The notes beneath the pieces were generated by a model. The model saw only the letters and a list, made by a program, of their open reading frames with translations. It was not told the origin of the DNA and searched no databases. Source: Castor canadensis (taxonomy: Eukaryota > Chordata > Mammalia > Rodentia > Castoridae). Taken from it: DNA of 64,000 bases. The stretch lies in assembly GCF_047511655.1 (NCBI RefSeq), contig NC_133397.1, positions 122,415,308 through 122,479,307 of the forward strand, given 5' to 3'. Made by a program: the position numbers and the translations under genes. Positions 10,852-21,699 of the stretch are shown here, in pieces (the first letter of the stretch is position 1; the number at the start of each line of letters is the position of its first letter).

Positions 10852-11278
10852 TGGAAATGCTTGTGCCTGAATCATTCCATTGTGACAGGAGCTTCCCGCT
10901 TGTCAGCTGTCAATACTTTTAGGTCTTCCCTTGTGGGGTTTTCATTCATCCGGGGGTTACAAAGCTGGTTTCAGCATTCAGGGAGACAAGGTGAGAGGGG
11001 CTGGACTATCCCACCATGCAGTGCACAGCCATCCACTCCAGTCTTCACTGAGGCATCCAGCAGCCAGTCAACATACCCACTCTACCCTTGGAGTCTTCTG
11101 CTTCAATCCAGGACATATGGTGCCCTGGGGAGGTGGAATGAGGGAGTGGAGATGAGTCTAACTGCTGCTTCTTCCTTTTCCATATTCTTTTTCTTTTTCC
11201 TTTCCCCTCCCCTCCCCTCCCATCTCCCCATCCCTCTCCTCTCCTTCCCTGTCCTCCCCTACTTTCTCTGTCTTTCTT

Positions 11279-11387
11279 TCCTGAGACACAATCTCCCTTT
11301 GTGGCCCAGGCTGGGCTAAACCCATGACCCTCCTGTCTTAGCTTCCCAAGTCCTGGAATTACAGGTATGTAGCACCATACCCGCCTG
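11279..11387 (-). mobile_element. B1-like SINE, antisense
   Basis: Antisense 7SL monomer (G-A-G-A-C-A-C-A-A-T-C-T-C ... A-T-T-A-C-A-G-G). Pyrimidine-rich DNA lies to its left at 11165-11278. Confidence 0.8.
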
Positions 11388-11417
11388 TCTTCTTTTTCTC
11401 CTCTTCCTTAATTTTTT

Positions 11418-11507
11418 GAGACATGGTCCCAGGCTGGCCCCAAACTTGAGCTCCTTCTGCCTTGGCCTCTGAGTTCTGGGATTACAGGTACGTACCACTA
11501 TGCTTGG
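11418..11507 (-). mobile_element. B1-like SINE, antisense, second of a pair
   Basis: A second antisense 7SL monomer about 30 bases from the previous one, in the same orientation. Confidence 0.8.
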
Positions 11508-11877
11508 CCCTAACTGCCTCTTCAGCGGACTTTCTTTTTTTCATCTTAATTTTCAGTCTCCACTTTGAGAGATGCCTCCACCCTAACTTCTAGGACTTTC
11601 TGGTGTTCTATTGAGCAGCTCAGCTTACTTTTATGTCTCTTCCATTGCAGCTTCAGTTCTCAGTTTTCTTAGTTGTAGTAAGAAAATTAATATATGTCCA
11701 CATTTTGGTTTCCAAAATTTGCTGCTATCATCCCTTGTCTTTTCCTCCTCTCTGTTTATGAAGAAAAAAATCTGCTCACTATGACATCATTGAAGTGCTG
11801 GCCATAGAGGGAAGTGAAAGTGTCCATTTCACCATTTTTTGAGCAGAGGTCGTTTTTAATTATTATCCACTTAAATT

Positions 11878-11957
11878 TTTTTTTGGTGGTACTGGGATTT
11901 GAATGCAGGGTCTTGTGGTTGCTATGCAGGTACTGCACCACCTGAGCCATGTCTCCA
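11878..11957 (-). mobile_element. tRNA-like (ID-like) SINE
   Basis: Antisense monomer with a T run at the left, G-G-G-A-T-T-T-G-A-A-T and C-C-A-C-C-T-G-A-G-C-C-A-T. Confidence 0.85.
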
Positions 11958-12216
11958 GAAGTTTCTATTTTCTCTTAACCCCATGCCCTTCTCCTGGCCT
12001 TGCCCTTTCTTCAGACACAGAATGACTCCCTAGCCAAGCCAGCCCCAAGCCTAGCAACTACCTTCCTCAGACTCCCCACTGTGCCTTCTGAAGCAAGGCT
12101 CTCTCTTCTTCTCTTTGGACTCTCACTGTTCTTCCCAGTGCTCTTGACTGGATTCTTTTTCTGTGTCACCTTTAACATCCAAACTCCTATAATGGAAAAG
12201 TAATTATACAACTTGG

Positions 12217-12367
12217 GCCATGTGCCAGGCATTGTACTAAATACTTTGTGTATAATAAATTTATCCTCTCAACAACTCTATAAGATAGGTTTTATTCAAT
12301 AGCCTACTTTATAGATGAGAAAACTGAGTCCCAGAAAGCATAAGTGACTTGTCCAGTGTCTCACAGC
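12217..12367 (-). mobile_element. MIR remnant
   Basis: Reverse-complement MIR pattern: G-T-G-C-C-A-G-G-C-A-T-T-G-T-A-C-T-A-A near the left, then GATGAGAAAACTGAGTC and GTGACTTGTCC. Confidence 0.8.
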
Positions 12368-12394
12368 TTTTCCCTATTATGCCCACCAGCTCTC

Positions 12395-12900
12395 CAAATG
12401 CTGCATCCTTGGCCTTCCCTCTGACCCACTTACACATTCCTGAAACATCTCACATCCTCCCGGGGCTTTGTCTGTCTCAGACATTCAGATAATTCTGGGC
12501 CATGCAACTCTCACCTACCTCTTTCCTAAGCTGCAAACTCAATTTCCAAGTAGTTACTGGAAACCTCCATTCACGTGTCTGTAAGCACCTCAAGATCAAA
12601 TTATTTAAGACCCAACTGTGTCATTTTTTCACCACTCTCCTGCCTTAAAATAACTCCACCTCCTTGTGTTGTGTGCATGAGTTAGAGTGTCATCATTCAG
12701 CTCATCAGAAAAGCCAGGGCAGTTCCCTCTCGCTCACCCCAGTGGGAAATTGTCCTTTGAGGCCATTGTGGAGGTTCTGAATTCATTTCCTCCTCATCTT
12801 CCCACTGCCTTCTTAGGTCCTCAATCCATCTTTATGACAGCTTCCTCTAAGCTGGTCTCAGCATTAGAGTCACCAGAGTCACTTTCCCAAGTACCTTAAG
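12395..12900 (+). mobile_element. Probable L2 remnant, diverged
   Basis: Pieces such as the C-T-G-C-A-A-A-C-T-C-A-A stretch near 12531 and the region 12560-12660 follow the order of the L2 3' region as I remember it. The match is weak toward the right. Confidence 0.4.
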
Positions 12901-13189
12901 AGCTGTTCATTCTGCCAATTTAGGGTTGACGGGTGATCTTCCTGGGAGAGAAAGGGTCCCCATGTCGCAAAAAGATCAGGTTTCTTAAAGAAATATTTCA
13001 TACATGTGCTTATAAATCAATAAACATACACCAGGAGAAATAAAAGCTTCAATGGTCCAAATCATTGGGAATTAAGTACCAATAAGAAACTAAGGTAACA
13101 GAATTTTGAAATTATAGCGACCACATAGACATTTGCCATGTGTTTCACAATGCTTTCATTGACTGACTGCTAGGGACCAGAAGGAATTC

Positions 13190-13350
13190 TTCTAGAAACC
13201 AGGGTTGCAGACTTGCAAAAGATAAATAAGACCCATGATACTGCAGAATTTATATTCCTATAAAAGAGACAAATAATAAAGCAAATGAACACATAATAAA
13301 ATATCAGACGACAACACTGAGAATTAGCAAAGGAGGTTTTGGCCTTGTGT
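13190..13350 (-). mobile_element. L2 remnant
   Basis: Order of motifs as in antisense L2: a GACAAATAATAAAGCAAAT stretch, then AAAATATCAGACG, in the region preceding the G-A-A-G-G-C type segment. Confidence 0.55.
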
Positions 13351-13354
13351 TGTC

Positions 13355-14055
13355 CTCTGAGTGACTAGGGTTGGCCTTGCTGAGTGGATGGCATTGGGTG
13401 CCACTGCCATGACAGACTTAGGCTCTGTGGCATGGCATCAGGATGGCCTCAGAAGAACTCTACCCTTGGCTGAGAGGCAGCATGTCCAGTGAGGAGGGAA
13501 TGGAAGTTGGAACCTTGGGCCCGTCAGTTGACTCTTTCCGTGGGCTAGGAGAAGTCTCCCCGTGCTTTGTGCCTCAAATGTCCTGTCCACCCCCAGCACA
13601 CGCTGACTTCTTTTCTGGGTCTTGTTTCCCTCACAGCAATCTCCTGCCACTGCAGCCTCCCCTCACCCAACACCACCAATTTAAGACTCCTTCAATTGCA
13701 AGACTAAGAATAAAGAGGCCTGGCCAGGCCTCTATTCTGCCTGTCCTGAGACCTTGCTGGACCGGTGGTGGGGTAGGCTTAAGGCTTCTAGAGCGTGGGT
13801 GGCAGATGAGAGCAGCAGGCACACACATGGCTGGTGGGCCCCTCAGTGCTGCAGGTGTGAGGGCCAATGGAACTCCAGGGGAACAGCTCCAGCATTCAGT
13901 AAGACCACTTTGTCCTTGGATGCCTTCGTAAGTCATCTCTGCTCAATTGTGGAATTCCACTTTGGTAAACTAACCTGAGCAAAACCCAAGGGGATAAAGA
14001 GATGCAGAGAGGAAAGACGGGCATTAGGAAAAGAGGGAGGGAAGAAGGCAAGACG
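13355..14055. other. Unique-looking sequence, nothing recognised
   Basis: Moderate-GC sequence. Reading frames here overlap in several phases and show no family resemblance. I see no repeat. Confidence 0.4.
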
Positions 14056-14059
14056 ATCA

Positions 14060-14250
14060 GTAGTTGTTGTTCTCTAACGCTTAGCGGTTTGTTCGTTATT
14101 GGAATCACTTGCCGGAATGCAGGTTCCATAAAGACTGGCTTTGTTTTGTCTGTCTCTTTTACTGCTGCATATTACATACTAGGACTTAGCACAGCAACTG
14201 GCAAGAAAGATGCTCGAGAAACATCTATGAAAGGGCAAATGAAATGTCTG
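14060..14250 (+). mobile_element. L2 3' end remnant
   Basis: Sense L2 3' pattern: T-G-C-A-G-G-T-T-C-C-A-T near 14119, G-T-C-T-G-T-C-T-C-T-T-T-T near 14149, then A-G-C-A-C-A-G-C-A-A-C-T-G-G-C-A. Confidence 0.6.
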
Positions 14251-14330
14251 TCACACTTATCCTGAATTATAGCAACTGGGGAGTGGCCATTTGAAAGCAG
14301 CTAGATCATAAGTCAGATGTATCCTTTTGC

Positions 14331-14394
14331 TTTTTTGGGGGGGCCTCACACTTGCTAGGCAGGTGCTCTTCCACTTGAGCCTCTCTGTCAGCCC
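14331..14394 (-). mobile_element. Short tRNA-like SINE with target-site duplication
   Basis: Only the A-box side of the monomer remains. TCCTTTTGC flanks it at 14322-14330 and 14395-14403. Confidence 0.8.
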
Positions 14395-14639
14395 TCCTTT
14401 TGCCTTTTAATTGAATTTCAAATTACAGGATGAGTTTTAAACTGTTGCCTCTGTCTGTGAGCCACTCTCTTACAGCCAATAACTTGTGTCTCTCCTCTTC
14501 AGTGTTTCTGTCATCCTGATGGATGTTTACCTATGTTTGGGGGTCCCTTGCTTCACTCCAAGTTTTCATCTATATATTTTAAGTCAGACCATCTTAATCA
14601 CAGCCTTCCATTTTCAGAAAATTTTGTCTAGTAATGTGG

Positions 14640-15975
14640 GATGAAGTTATACCTTTTATTTTTTTATTCACAATTAATTGACACATACAATTGTGCATAT
14701 TTATGGAGTCCCATGTAATGCTTTGCACATTGTGTAGTATTCAAATCATCCAACATTTATCGTTGCTTCCCTGTATGCCATTGTTACCTACAGTCACCCT
14801 GTTGTGCAACAGCACACCAGACCTTCCTACTCTTATCTCCTTATAACTCGGTATTGGTCACCAGACAGTCCCGTCTCCCTCCACACAACTCCCCCAGCCT
14901 CTGGTAAACACTGTTCTACTCTCAATTACAATGAGATCGATTTTTTCAGATTCCACCCATTTGTCTGTCTGTGTCATTTACTGTCTTTCAGTTCCATCTA
15001 TAATGTCACAAATGACAAGATTTCATGCTTTTTAATAGCACTCCATTTTATATATCTATATGTACTCCATTATATGTATACGTACATATTCCTTTCATCT
15101 GTTGGTAGACACAGGCTGACTCCATTTCTTGGCTGTTGTGAATAGTGCTGCCTAAACATAAGCATACAAATTGATTTCCTTTTCTCTGGGTATATACTCA
15201 GTAGTGAAATTACTAAATCAGATGATAACTATATTTTTAATTTTGGAGGAACCTCCACACTGTTTTCCACAATGGCTGTCCTAATTTACATCCCCCCTGA
15301 CAATGTGCAAGGGTCCTCTTCCTTCTCTTCCTTCCAGCACTGGTTTCTTTTGTTTTGAGAAAAGCCATTCTGACTGTAGTGAGGTGATGACTCATTTGGG
15401 TTTTGAGTTGCATTTTCCTGATGCTTAGGGATATTGAGCATCTTCTCATATACTCTTTGGCCATTTAGATGTCTTCTTGAATAACATCTATCGAAGTCTA
15501 CTTTCCACTTTGTTTGGTTGCTATTTCTTTTTATGCATTTATTCACATGTGCATACATTATTTGGGCCATTTCCCCCCCCCCAATTCCCACCCCCTCCCT
15601 CTCCCCCCCCCCAGGGTTGCTATTTTTTAAGCTCTTTACTTATACTGGGTACTAATTCTTTGTCAGAAGTACAGTTTGCAAATACGTCCTCCAATTCTGT
15701 AGGTTGTCTCTGCTCTGTTAATTATCTCCTTTATTTGCTTTCATTATTTGGGCTTGGAAATCTGTTCCCAAATCCCCTCACCTTTGCCAATATCCTTTAC
15801 CACTTCCCTTGTGCCTCCTTCCAGTAGTTTTACAGCTTCGGGTCTTGCATTTGAGTCTTAATCCATTTTGAGTTGACTTTTACAGATGGTAAGAGATAGG
15901 AGTCAAATTTCACTCTTCTGTATCACGATATCTTGTTTTTCCAGCACTTTTATTAAGAAGACTGTCCTTTCCTCA
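14640..15975 (-). mobile_element. Old L1 (L1M-type) 3' region
   Basis: About 1.3 kb matches, in order and with changes, the antisense of the mammalian L1M 3' region. Landmarks are T-G-T-G-A-A-T-A-G-T-G-C-T-G-C near 15137, G-A-G-G-A-A-C-C-T-C-C-A near 15245, G-G-C-C-A-T-T-T-A-G-A-T near 15459, G-T-A-G-G-T-T-G-T-C-T-C near 15699 and C-C-A-T-T-T-T-G-A-G-T-T-G near 15863. It is interrupted by the insertion at 15527-15614. Confidence 0.9.
15527..15614 (-). mobile_element. 88-bp retrotransposon 3'-end insertion nested in the old L1
   Basis: Contains A-T-T-C-A-C-A-T-G-T-G-C-A-T-A-C-A, then a C-rich tract (G-rich on the element's own strand). The perfect 11-base duplication GGTTGCTATTT flanks it at 15516-15526 and 15615-15625. 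On its own strand the element ends with AATAAA and a short A-rich tail, as an L1 3' end would. Confidence 0.88.
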
Positions 15976-16414
15976 CATAGCAGAAAATTCTATTTGCACA
16001 AATTATAAATATTATAGTTCCTAAAATTTTAATGATTAATATCAACATTACTAAATCACCTTAATGCCTATTACCTGGAAGAGGCCAAATTAAGTCAGTG
16101 AGATGTCTAAATGAGAAAATACTTAAAAAGTAAATTCCACTTCACTTTCTTTAAAATCCCCCAGGCTACAGGAAAAGGGGTAACCAAGCACTCCTCAGGA
16201 GATGGCCTTCACCAGATGACAAAGCCTGAGTCAACACAGGTCATCCATGTGAAGCGAGCAATGACTTCTCAAGTGCCTAAGGATCTTAACATGGTTAGTC
16301 AGAGCCCTTCAGTCTTTTAAATGTCCCCAAACATTGTGTAGACTCAACCAGTTTAGTAAACTTTATCCTTGTGTGCTTTCTTGCATCCCAGTCCTAATTC
16401 ATTTTAGATTTTGC

Positions 16415-16505
16415 CACTATACAGCCCAGGCTGTCCTCAAACCTAGGTTCCTTTTGCCTCAACCTCTTGCGTGCTGGGATTATAGATGTGTGTCACCACA
16501 TTGGT
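16415..16505 (-). mobile_element. B1-like SINE fragment, antisense
   Basis: Antisense 7SL right half: C-C-C-A-G-G-C-T-G-T-C-C-T-C-A-A-A-C to G-C-T-G-G-G-A-T-T-A-T-A-G. Confidence 0.75.
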
Positions 16506-16520
16506 TCAGTACTAATTCTT

Positions 16521-16815
16521 TGCTTTCTTTCCTTCCTTCTTTCTTCTCATTCCTTCCTTCCTTCCTTCTTTCCTTCCTTCCTTCCTTCCTTCTTTCCTTC
16601 CTTCCTTCCTTCCTTCCTTCTTTCCTTCCTTCCTTCCTTCCTTCTTTCCTTCCTTCCTTCCTTCCTTCTTTCCTTCCTTCCTTCCTTCCTTCTTTCCTTC
16701 CTTCTTCCTTCCTTCTTTCCTTTCTTCCTTCCATCTATCTTTCTTTTGGTGGTGCTGGGGTTTGAACTTGCTAGGCAGGCACTCTGCCACTTGAGCCACA
16801 TCTCCAGCCCTAATC
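16521..16815 (-). mobile_element. tRNA-like SINE whose tail became a GGAA microsatellite
   Basis: Antisense tRNA-like monomer at 16743-16811, preceded by about 215 bases of TTCC/TTTCC repeat, which is GGAA on the element's strand. The target-site duplication CTAATTCTT at 16512-16520 and 16816-16824 encloses both parts, so the microsatellite is the expanded tail of the SINE. Confidence 0.85.
16525..16737. repeat. TTCC (GGAA) tetranucleotide microsatellite
   Basis: Runs of TTCC separated at intervals of roughly 24-28 bases by TTTC units. All six frames translate to simple repeats. Confidence 0.97.
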
Positions 16816-16977
16816 CTAATTCTTACATATTACATTGTTTACGATTTTTCTCTCTAGCAAGAGGAAAGTTGATAATTGAACAGAAAAGCAACTGGATTAA
16901 CAGCATGATTTGTATACGTTCCCATCATTCAACTGAGGATTTCTACTAATGCAAACTGGTTAAAAACTGAGGAGTTT

Positions 16978-17093
16978 AAGTCATGGTGACACACATCTAT
17001 AATCCCTGCACTCTGGAGGCTAAAGGAGGACATTGCCAGTTCAAGTCCAGCTTCTGCTACAAAATCCCGTCTAAAAACAAACAAAAACCCTGA
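16978..17093 (+). mobile_element. B1-like SINE
   Basis: Sense 7SL monomer, diverged (A-T-A-A-T-C-C-C-T-G-C-A-C-T-C), with an AAAC-type tail. Confidence 0.75.
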
Positions 17094-17262
17094 GGAACGT
17101 TGGAAGGTCGCATGGTAACCACTCTCCTGATATCCTCCTCCTTCAAAATGCAAGTTTCTGCTTTAGGTATAAAAAGGAAAATAATTGAAGTCTGGTTATT
17201 TAAATGCACTGAAGAATAATTGTGTACCAACTGCTCAACTTCAGGCCTTTGCACTTGTTCTT

Positions 17263-17346
17263 CTTTTTTTTGGCAGTACTGGGATTTGAACTCAAGGCCA
17301 CATGCTTGCTAGGCAGGCACTTTACCACTTGAGCCATTTCACCAGC
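17263..17346 (-). mobile_element. tRNA-like (ID-like) SINE
   Basis: Antisense monomer with a T-run left end and C-C-A-C-T-T-G-A-G-C-C-A-T on the A-box side. Confidence 0.88.
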
Positions 17347-17494
17347 CAACACTTGCCACTCTTTATGTCAGAAATGTCCCTACTGTTCTTTAGACAGCAC
17401 ACATTCAGTTCACTTAGGTCTCAGAACCCTGACTCCTAGCCAAGAACGCCCCGACCCAACCCCACCCTACCCCACTCCACACTACACCTCCTGT

Positions 17495-17645
17495 ATCTAT
17501 CTTTAGAGCACTTAAATTATCACCCAACACATGGTTTGTTTGTAATTTGCTTATCTTCTCCCACCAGAGAGGACAATTGTCTTGATGGTGGCCCAGAATA
17601 GTCCCAGGGATGATAGTCACTCGAGTATTGTTAACTGACTGAATC
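17495..17645 (+). mobile_element. L2 3' end remnant
   Basis: Follows the sense L2 3' order: T-T-A-T-C-T-T-C-T-C-C-C-A-C-C-A-G-A-G, then T-G-T-T-A-A-C-T-G-A-C-T-G-A-A-T. Confidence 0.55.
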
Positions 17646-17649
17646 AAAA

Positions 17650-18778
17650 ATCATAAAAATATTCGTGATATTTCTTTCTGCCTAAAAATCAAATGACTTC
17701 AATTAAAAGTTAGAAAGTGAAAATTATCCAGTGGAAAACACAAACTCTCAGTAAAGGCCCAAATTTCTAAATCTCCGAGGTAAAATGTAGAACTCTCACA
17801 AGGAGATTTAAGGACATCTTCAAATTCCACCTCACACCTGACACTGCATCACCCATAGGAAGGGATTTCCACTTAATGAAGTCTGAGTTACTAAATTCAG
17901 GCATCCAGTGCAAGGGATCAGTCACCCTGGTTGCTTGCCACATCATAGAGAAAATAACAGGTTGCTTGGTTACGTTGTCACCACTGATGTAAGACAGCCT
18001 TGGATATCTCACTGGAAAACCCACTGGCCCAAAATTGGCTTTCTTCTTGGACATCCCCCCCCCTCACATCTTTTTAATTTTTTTTATTGTACTTCCATAT
18101 TGACTTATGACTTCAGTGATATTAAGATTTATTTATATGCTAAATGCTAACTACTAAGAGATAAAATACTTGTCCTTATCATGCTCATATTGTAGTAGGA
18201 ACCAAGAGATCCAAGATGTGTGTCATCCAGTGCAGTCAGTCAGCCTGTCCTTCAAGCCCCTACCTGAGCTAGCACTCTTGGGCACATGGTTCTGAGAGCC
18301 CTCTCTCCTGCGGAGGCTACAGGAGGGAGAATCTGATACCTGAGCCTGAAGCCTGAGCTGTTTGCAACTTGATTTCAAAGTCATTAAAACCTCAATGAGG
18401 CTAAAAAAAAAAAAAAAATGGCACCAGGAACATTCATTTCAAAACTGCAAGCAGTTTTCTGGAGAATTTGACACTTGACTACATCTTTGAGTCAGAGGAT
18501 TCTATACTCTTTGAAAAGCCACCTAAATGGGCCCTTCAGTTATGCAAATGAAAACTTAAATATCCAAATCAAGTCATTTTTGAGAAGCTCCTAGCTTTAG
18601 GGAGTTAATTGCTATTTCCACCTACAGTAAGCAAACAAAAAATGTAGGTAGTGTCTCCACTTGGGTATCTCAGACATCTCCAATACCATCATCTAACTAT
18701 GGTGGTGGAATTTGAGATTTCTCCTTCCAAAAAAATCCCTGTGCTTGGCAGCCACCTAGTCTCCCTTTCATCTCTCTC
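17650..18778. other. Unique-looking sequence, nothing recognised
   Basis: No SINE or L1 is visible. There is a 16-base A run near 18403. No reading frame is convincing. Confidence 0.4.
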
Positions 18779-18781
18779 TCT

Positions 18782-18870
18782 CTTTTTTTTTTGGTGGTGG
18801 TGCTGGAGTTTGAACTCAGGACCTCAAGTTTGCTGGCAGGCTCTCTACCACTTGAGCCACTCCACTAGCC
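18782..18870 (-). mobile_element. tRNA-like (ID-like) SINE
   Basis: Antisense monomer, T run first, C-C-A-C-T-T-G-A-G-C-C-A-C at its right. It abuts the next composite element. Confidence 0.85.
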
Positions 18871-19087
18871 TTTTTTTTGGTGGGGAGGGGTTGGCAGTTA
18901 CTGGGCCTTGAACTCAGGATCTCATCATCTGAGCCACTCCACCAGTCAACCAGCATTTTTTTTGTGTTGGGTGTTTTTGAGATAGGGTCTCGCAAGCTAT
19001 TTGTTCAGGCTGGTTTCGAACCGTGATCCTCCTGATGTCTGCCTCTTGAGTAGCGGGGTTAGCAAGCATGAGCTCCCAGCACCTGGC
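18871..19087 (-). mobile_element. Composite SINE (7SL + tRNA-like)
   Basis: Antisense tRNA-like part (18871-18947) then antisense 7SL part (18956-19087, including G-A-G-A-T-A-G-G-G-T-C-T-C). Together with the previous element the order is tRNA, tRNA, 7SL on the plus strand. Confidence 0.85.
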
Positions 19088-19129
19088 TCTATTTTCCAGT
19101 TCAGGATAAATGTCTCTTGTCATTATTCA

Positions 19130-19380
19130 CCTGGGGTCACCCTGGATTGTCCTTTTCCTGTGCCCACAGATCCAATCCTTCAGCAGGTTCTGTCTGTTCT
19201 GTCACCAAAACACATCTCACGTCTATCCTTGTGTCTCTTTCTCTACTGCCATCCTCGTTTAAGCCACTGTCACTTCTCACTGGGCTTTGGTAGTGACTTC
19301 CTCCTCCAGGTCCATTCCTACTCATTTCTGATCCATCTTCCACTCAGGAACCAGTAGAACCTTTTTCCCTCTCCTCTTTC
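19130..19380 (+). mobile_element. L2 remnant
   Basis: Sense L2 order: C-C-A-A-T-C-C-T-T-C-A-G-C-A-G-G, then A-A-G-C-C-A-C-T-G-T-C-A-C-T-T-C-T-C. Confidence 0.5.
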
Positions 19381-19388
19381 ATTGGGTA

Positions 19389-19965
19389 ATTCTGTTTATT
19401 ACATTAATAAATCTTATTTTTAGAACAATTTTAGATTCATAGTAATATTAAGCAGTAAGTACGCAGAGTGCCCATATATGACCCACACCATATACACGTA
19501 CACAGTCTACCCTAAAATCAACATCTCCAACCAAAGTGGTACATTGCTCTAACTGATGAACCTGCAGGTTAAACATAGTCACCCAGGGTCCATACTTTCC
19601 ATCAGGGCTCGCTCAGTGCTGTTAGCCATTCCACAGATTTTCACAAGTGTAGCAAGCCATGAGGCTTTGTGCAGAAGAGATTCACTGCCCTAAAAGTCCT
19701 CTGTGTTCCTGCCTGCCTGGGAACCTGTAGCAACTCCTGCTCTTTTTACTGTCTTCATAGTTTTTCCTTTTCCAGAGTGTTATATAATTAAAATTAGCTT
19801 TTTCAGATGAGGTTTTTCACTTAATAATATCAAAGTTCCTGTCTTTTCATAGCGTGTTGGCCCATTTTGTTTTAGTACTGATTAATATTCTGTTGTCCGG
19901 ATGTATCAAAGTTTATCCATCCATCTATCCATCCATCCACTGAAGGACATTGTGTTGGTTAATGT
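19389..19965 (-). mobile_element. Old L1 (L1M/ME-type) 3' region
   Basis: Antisense L1 landmarks in order: A-A-C-A-A-T-T-T-T-A-G-A-T-T near 19420, C-C-C-A-T-A-T-A-T-G-A-C-C-C near 19471, T-T-T-T-T-C-A-C-T-T-A-A-T-A-A near 19814 and C-T-G-A-A-G-G-A-C-A near 19940. Confidence 0.75.
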
Positions 19966-19976
19966 GTGGTTAATCT

Positions 19977-20182
19977 TGTTTGTTTGTTTTGGTAGTACTA
20001 GGGTTTGAACTCTGGGTCTTAGGGTTGCTAGGCAGGCACTCTACCCCTTGAGTCATTCTGCCAGCCCTTTTTGTGTTGGGTAGTTTTGAGAGAGGATCTT
20101 ACAAACTATTTGCCTGGGCTGGCTTCGAACCGCCATCCTGCCAAGTAGCTAGGATCACGGATGTGAGCCACTAATACCAGCC
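19977..20182 (-). mobile_element. Composite SINE (7SL + tRNA-like)
   Basis: Antisense tRNA-like part to about 20068, then an antisense 7SL part to C-C-A-C-T-A-A-T-A-C-C-A-G-C-C. TTAATC is found on both sides, so it probably split one older repeat. Confidence 0.88.
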
Positions 20183-20184
20183 TT

Positions 20185-20490
20185 GATTAATCGTGATGGT
20201 CAGCCTGACTGGATTGAGAAACACCTAAGAGATCAGTAAAGACACGTCTGGTGTGTCTGTGAGGGCATTTCCAGAAGAAGTTAAGAAGGAAGACTATCCT
20301 GAATTAGGGTGGGGCCATCCTTGGGGGGCCAAATGGAATACAAGTGAGAAAGGAGAAAGCACAGGCTTTCTCTCTCCCCTTCATGGCCTGCCATGATGTG
20401 AGCTGCTCTGTTTGACACCTCTGAAGCTATGAGCCCCTCAAGTTATTTTTATGAGATATTTTGTCACAGTGACAAAAGGTCTGACCATCA
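20185..20490 (+). mobile_element. Old interspersed repeat, family not assigned
   Basis: Contains G-T-G-T-C-T-G-T-G-A-G-G-G-C-A-T-T-T-C-C and ends near T-A-T-T-T-T-G-T-C-A-C-A-G-T-G-A-C, a pattern I remember from a dispersed rodent repeat, possibly LTR-derived. I cannot name it safely. Confidence 0.45.
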
Positions 20491-20499
20491 CTGTCCCCA

Positions 20500-20795
20500 C
20501 ACCAGACCAACTCCTTCCTTACCCTTTGGGTGTCAGCTTGAATGCACTGCTCATGGAAGCTTTCCTTGGCCCTCCTGACTTGGTCAAGGCCCTATGTCAC
20601 CTGCTACCTTTCAACTGCTTTCTCATTTACAGCATGTGTTTATTCACAGTTAGCTTATTCTTTGTGTAGCTATTATGCGTAAGAGTGTCACTTCCAGACT
20701 AAGAGCTCTGTGACGCCCAGGATATTGTCGTCACAGTGCCTGACGTGTGGCAAGTTATCAAGAGGCACTGAGTGGAGGAGTGAGTGATTAAATCT
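20500..20795 (+). mobile_element. L2 3' end remnant
   Basis: Sense L2 3' order: G-G-A-A-G-C-T-T-T-C-C-T-T-G-G-C-C near 20552, then C-A-G-T-G-C-C-T-G-A-C near 20734 and G-A-G-T-G-A-G-T-G near 20779. Confidence 0.6.
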
Positions 20796-20799
20796 TCTA

Positions 20800-21330
20800 T
20801 GCATAGCTCTAGCTACACTGCCACACACACATTTAATAAGGCAAATTATATCTGTCAGTACTAGAATTCACTCACAAAAATGCCATTTATATATAAAGTC
20901 ACTGTATGTATTTGACCAGTAATTAGGTAACATAATAAAGACATTTTACTCTAGTTTTCTCATTTATAAAATAATTAGCTGTAGCAAAAAGACAGGTAAC
21001 ATGGCTTCACTTTTCACTGGAACAGGTATTCTACAGAAGACAGTTATTCCCAATAACAATTTTATCATTAGACATTTGGGGTCCCTAATAAAAATTCATG
21101 AAGAGTTCACCAGGCAGTCACTTGTCCCTTTATAAGGAACAAATCTCCTTTTGCCTAGGGAGCCAGAAAAGTGAGCTCTCTGTGGAGAATGACTTTGTTC
21201 TGGTTCTTTTTTAATACCTTTTATATTTTTTCTACATAATTCTTAGCAAGTTTAATCTTTGGAACATGGACACCACTGGCTCTTACTTTTAAAACTTAAT
21301 TAGATGTTATGTCAAATATAATTTTTAAAG
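20800..21330. other. AT-rich unique sequence, nothing recognised
   Basis: No recognisable repeat or gene signal. Confidence 0.4.
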
Positions 21331-21334
21331 AAAT

Positions 21335-21417
21335 TTTTCTTTCTTTTTCTGTGGTGCTTGGGATCAAACCTTGTATATTCTAGGCAAGAATTCTACCACT
21401 GAGCTACACTTCAACTC
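21335..21417 (-). mobile_element. tRNA-like (ID-like) SINE, older subtype
   Basis: Antisense monomer ending C-C-A-C-T-G-A-G-C-T-A-C-A, as in 8071-8152. AAAGAAA occurs on both sides. Confidence 0.8.
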
Positions 21418-21699
21418 AAAGAAAATCTTAAATTGTATTAAATACCATTAATAAATGTTTTGATCTATGAACTTGAAAAGGTAGAGGCTCAGCTAGAACC
21501 TTCTCTGGAATTATTCTTGGAATGGAATAGGTTTTTCAGAACTCTGCTAATAGCCATGAATATCTTCCTATAATATGTATTTTTAAAAATTATTTTAAGT
21601 CAGGAAATACTATGGTAAAGTTAGCAACATTCGAAATAACTTCCAGTTATTTCTCTATAGTTTGGGTGCAGAGATGGCTTGGCTTTCATTAGAATATTT

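Noticed and set aside
16334-16949. Frames of up to 160 codons with Phe-Leu-Pro-Ser or Lys-Glu-Gly-Arg repeats
   Set aside because: Translation of the TTCC/GGAA microsatellite in six frames, not genes.
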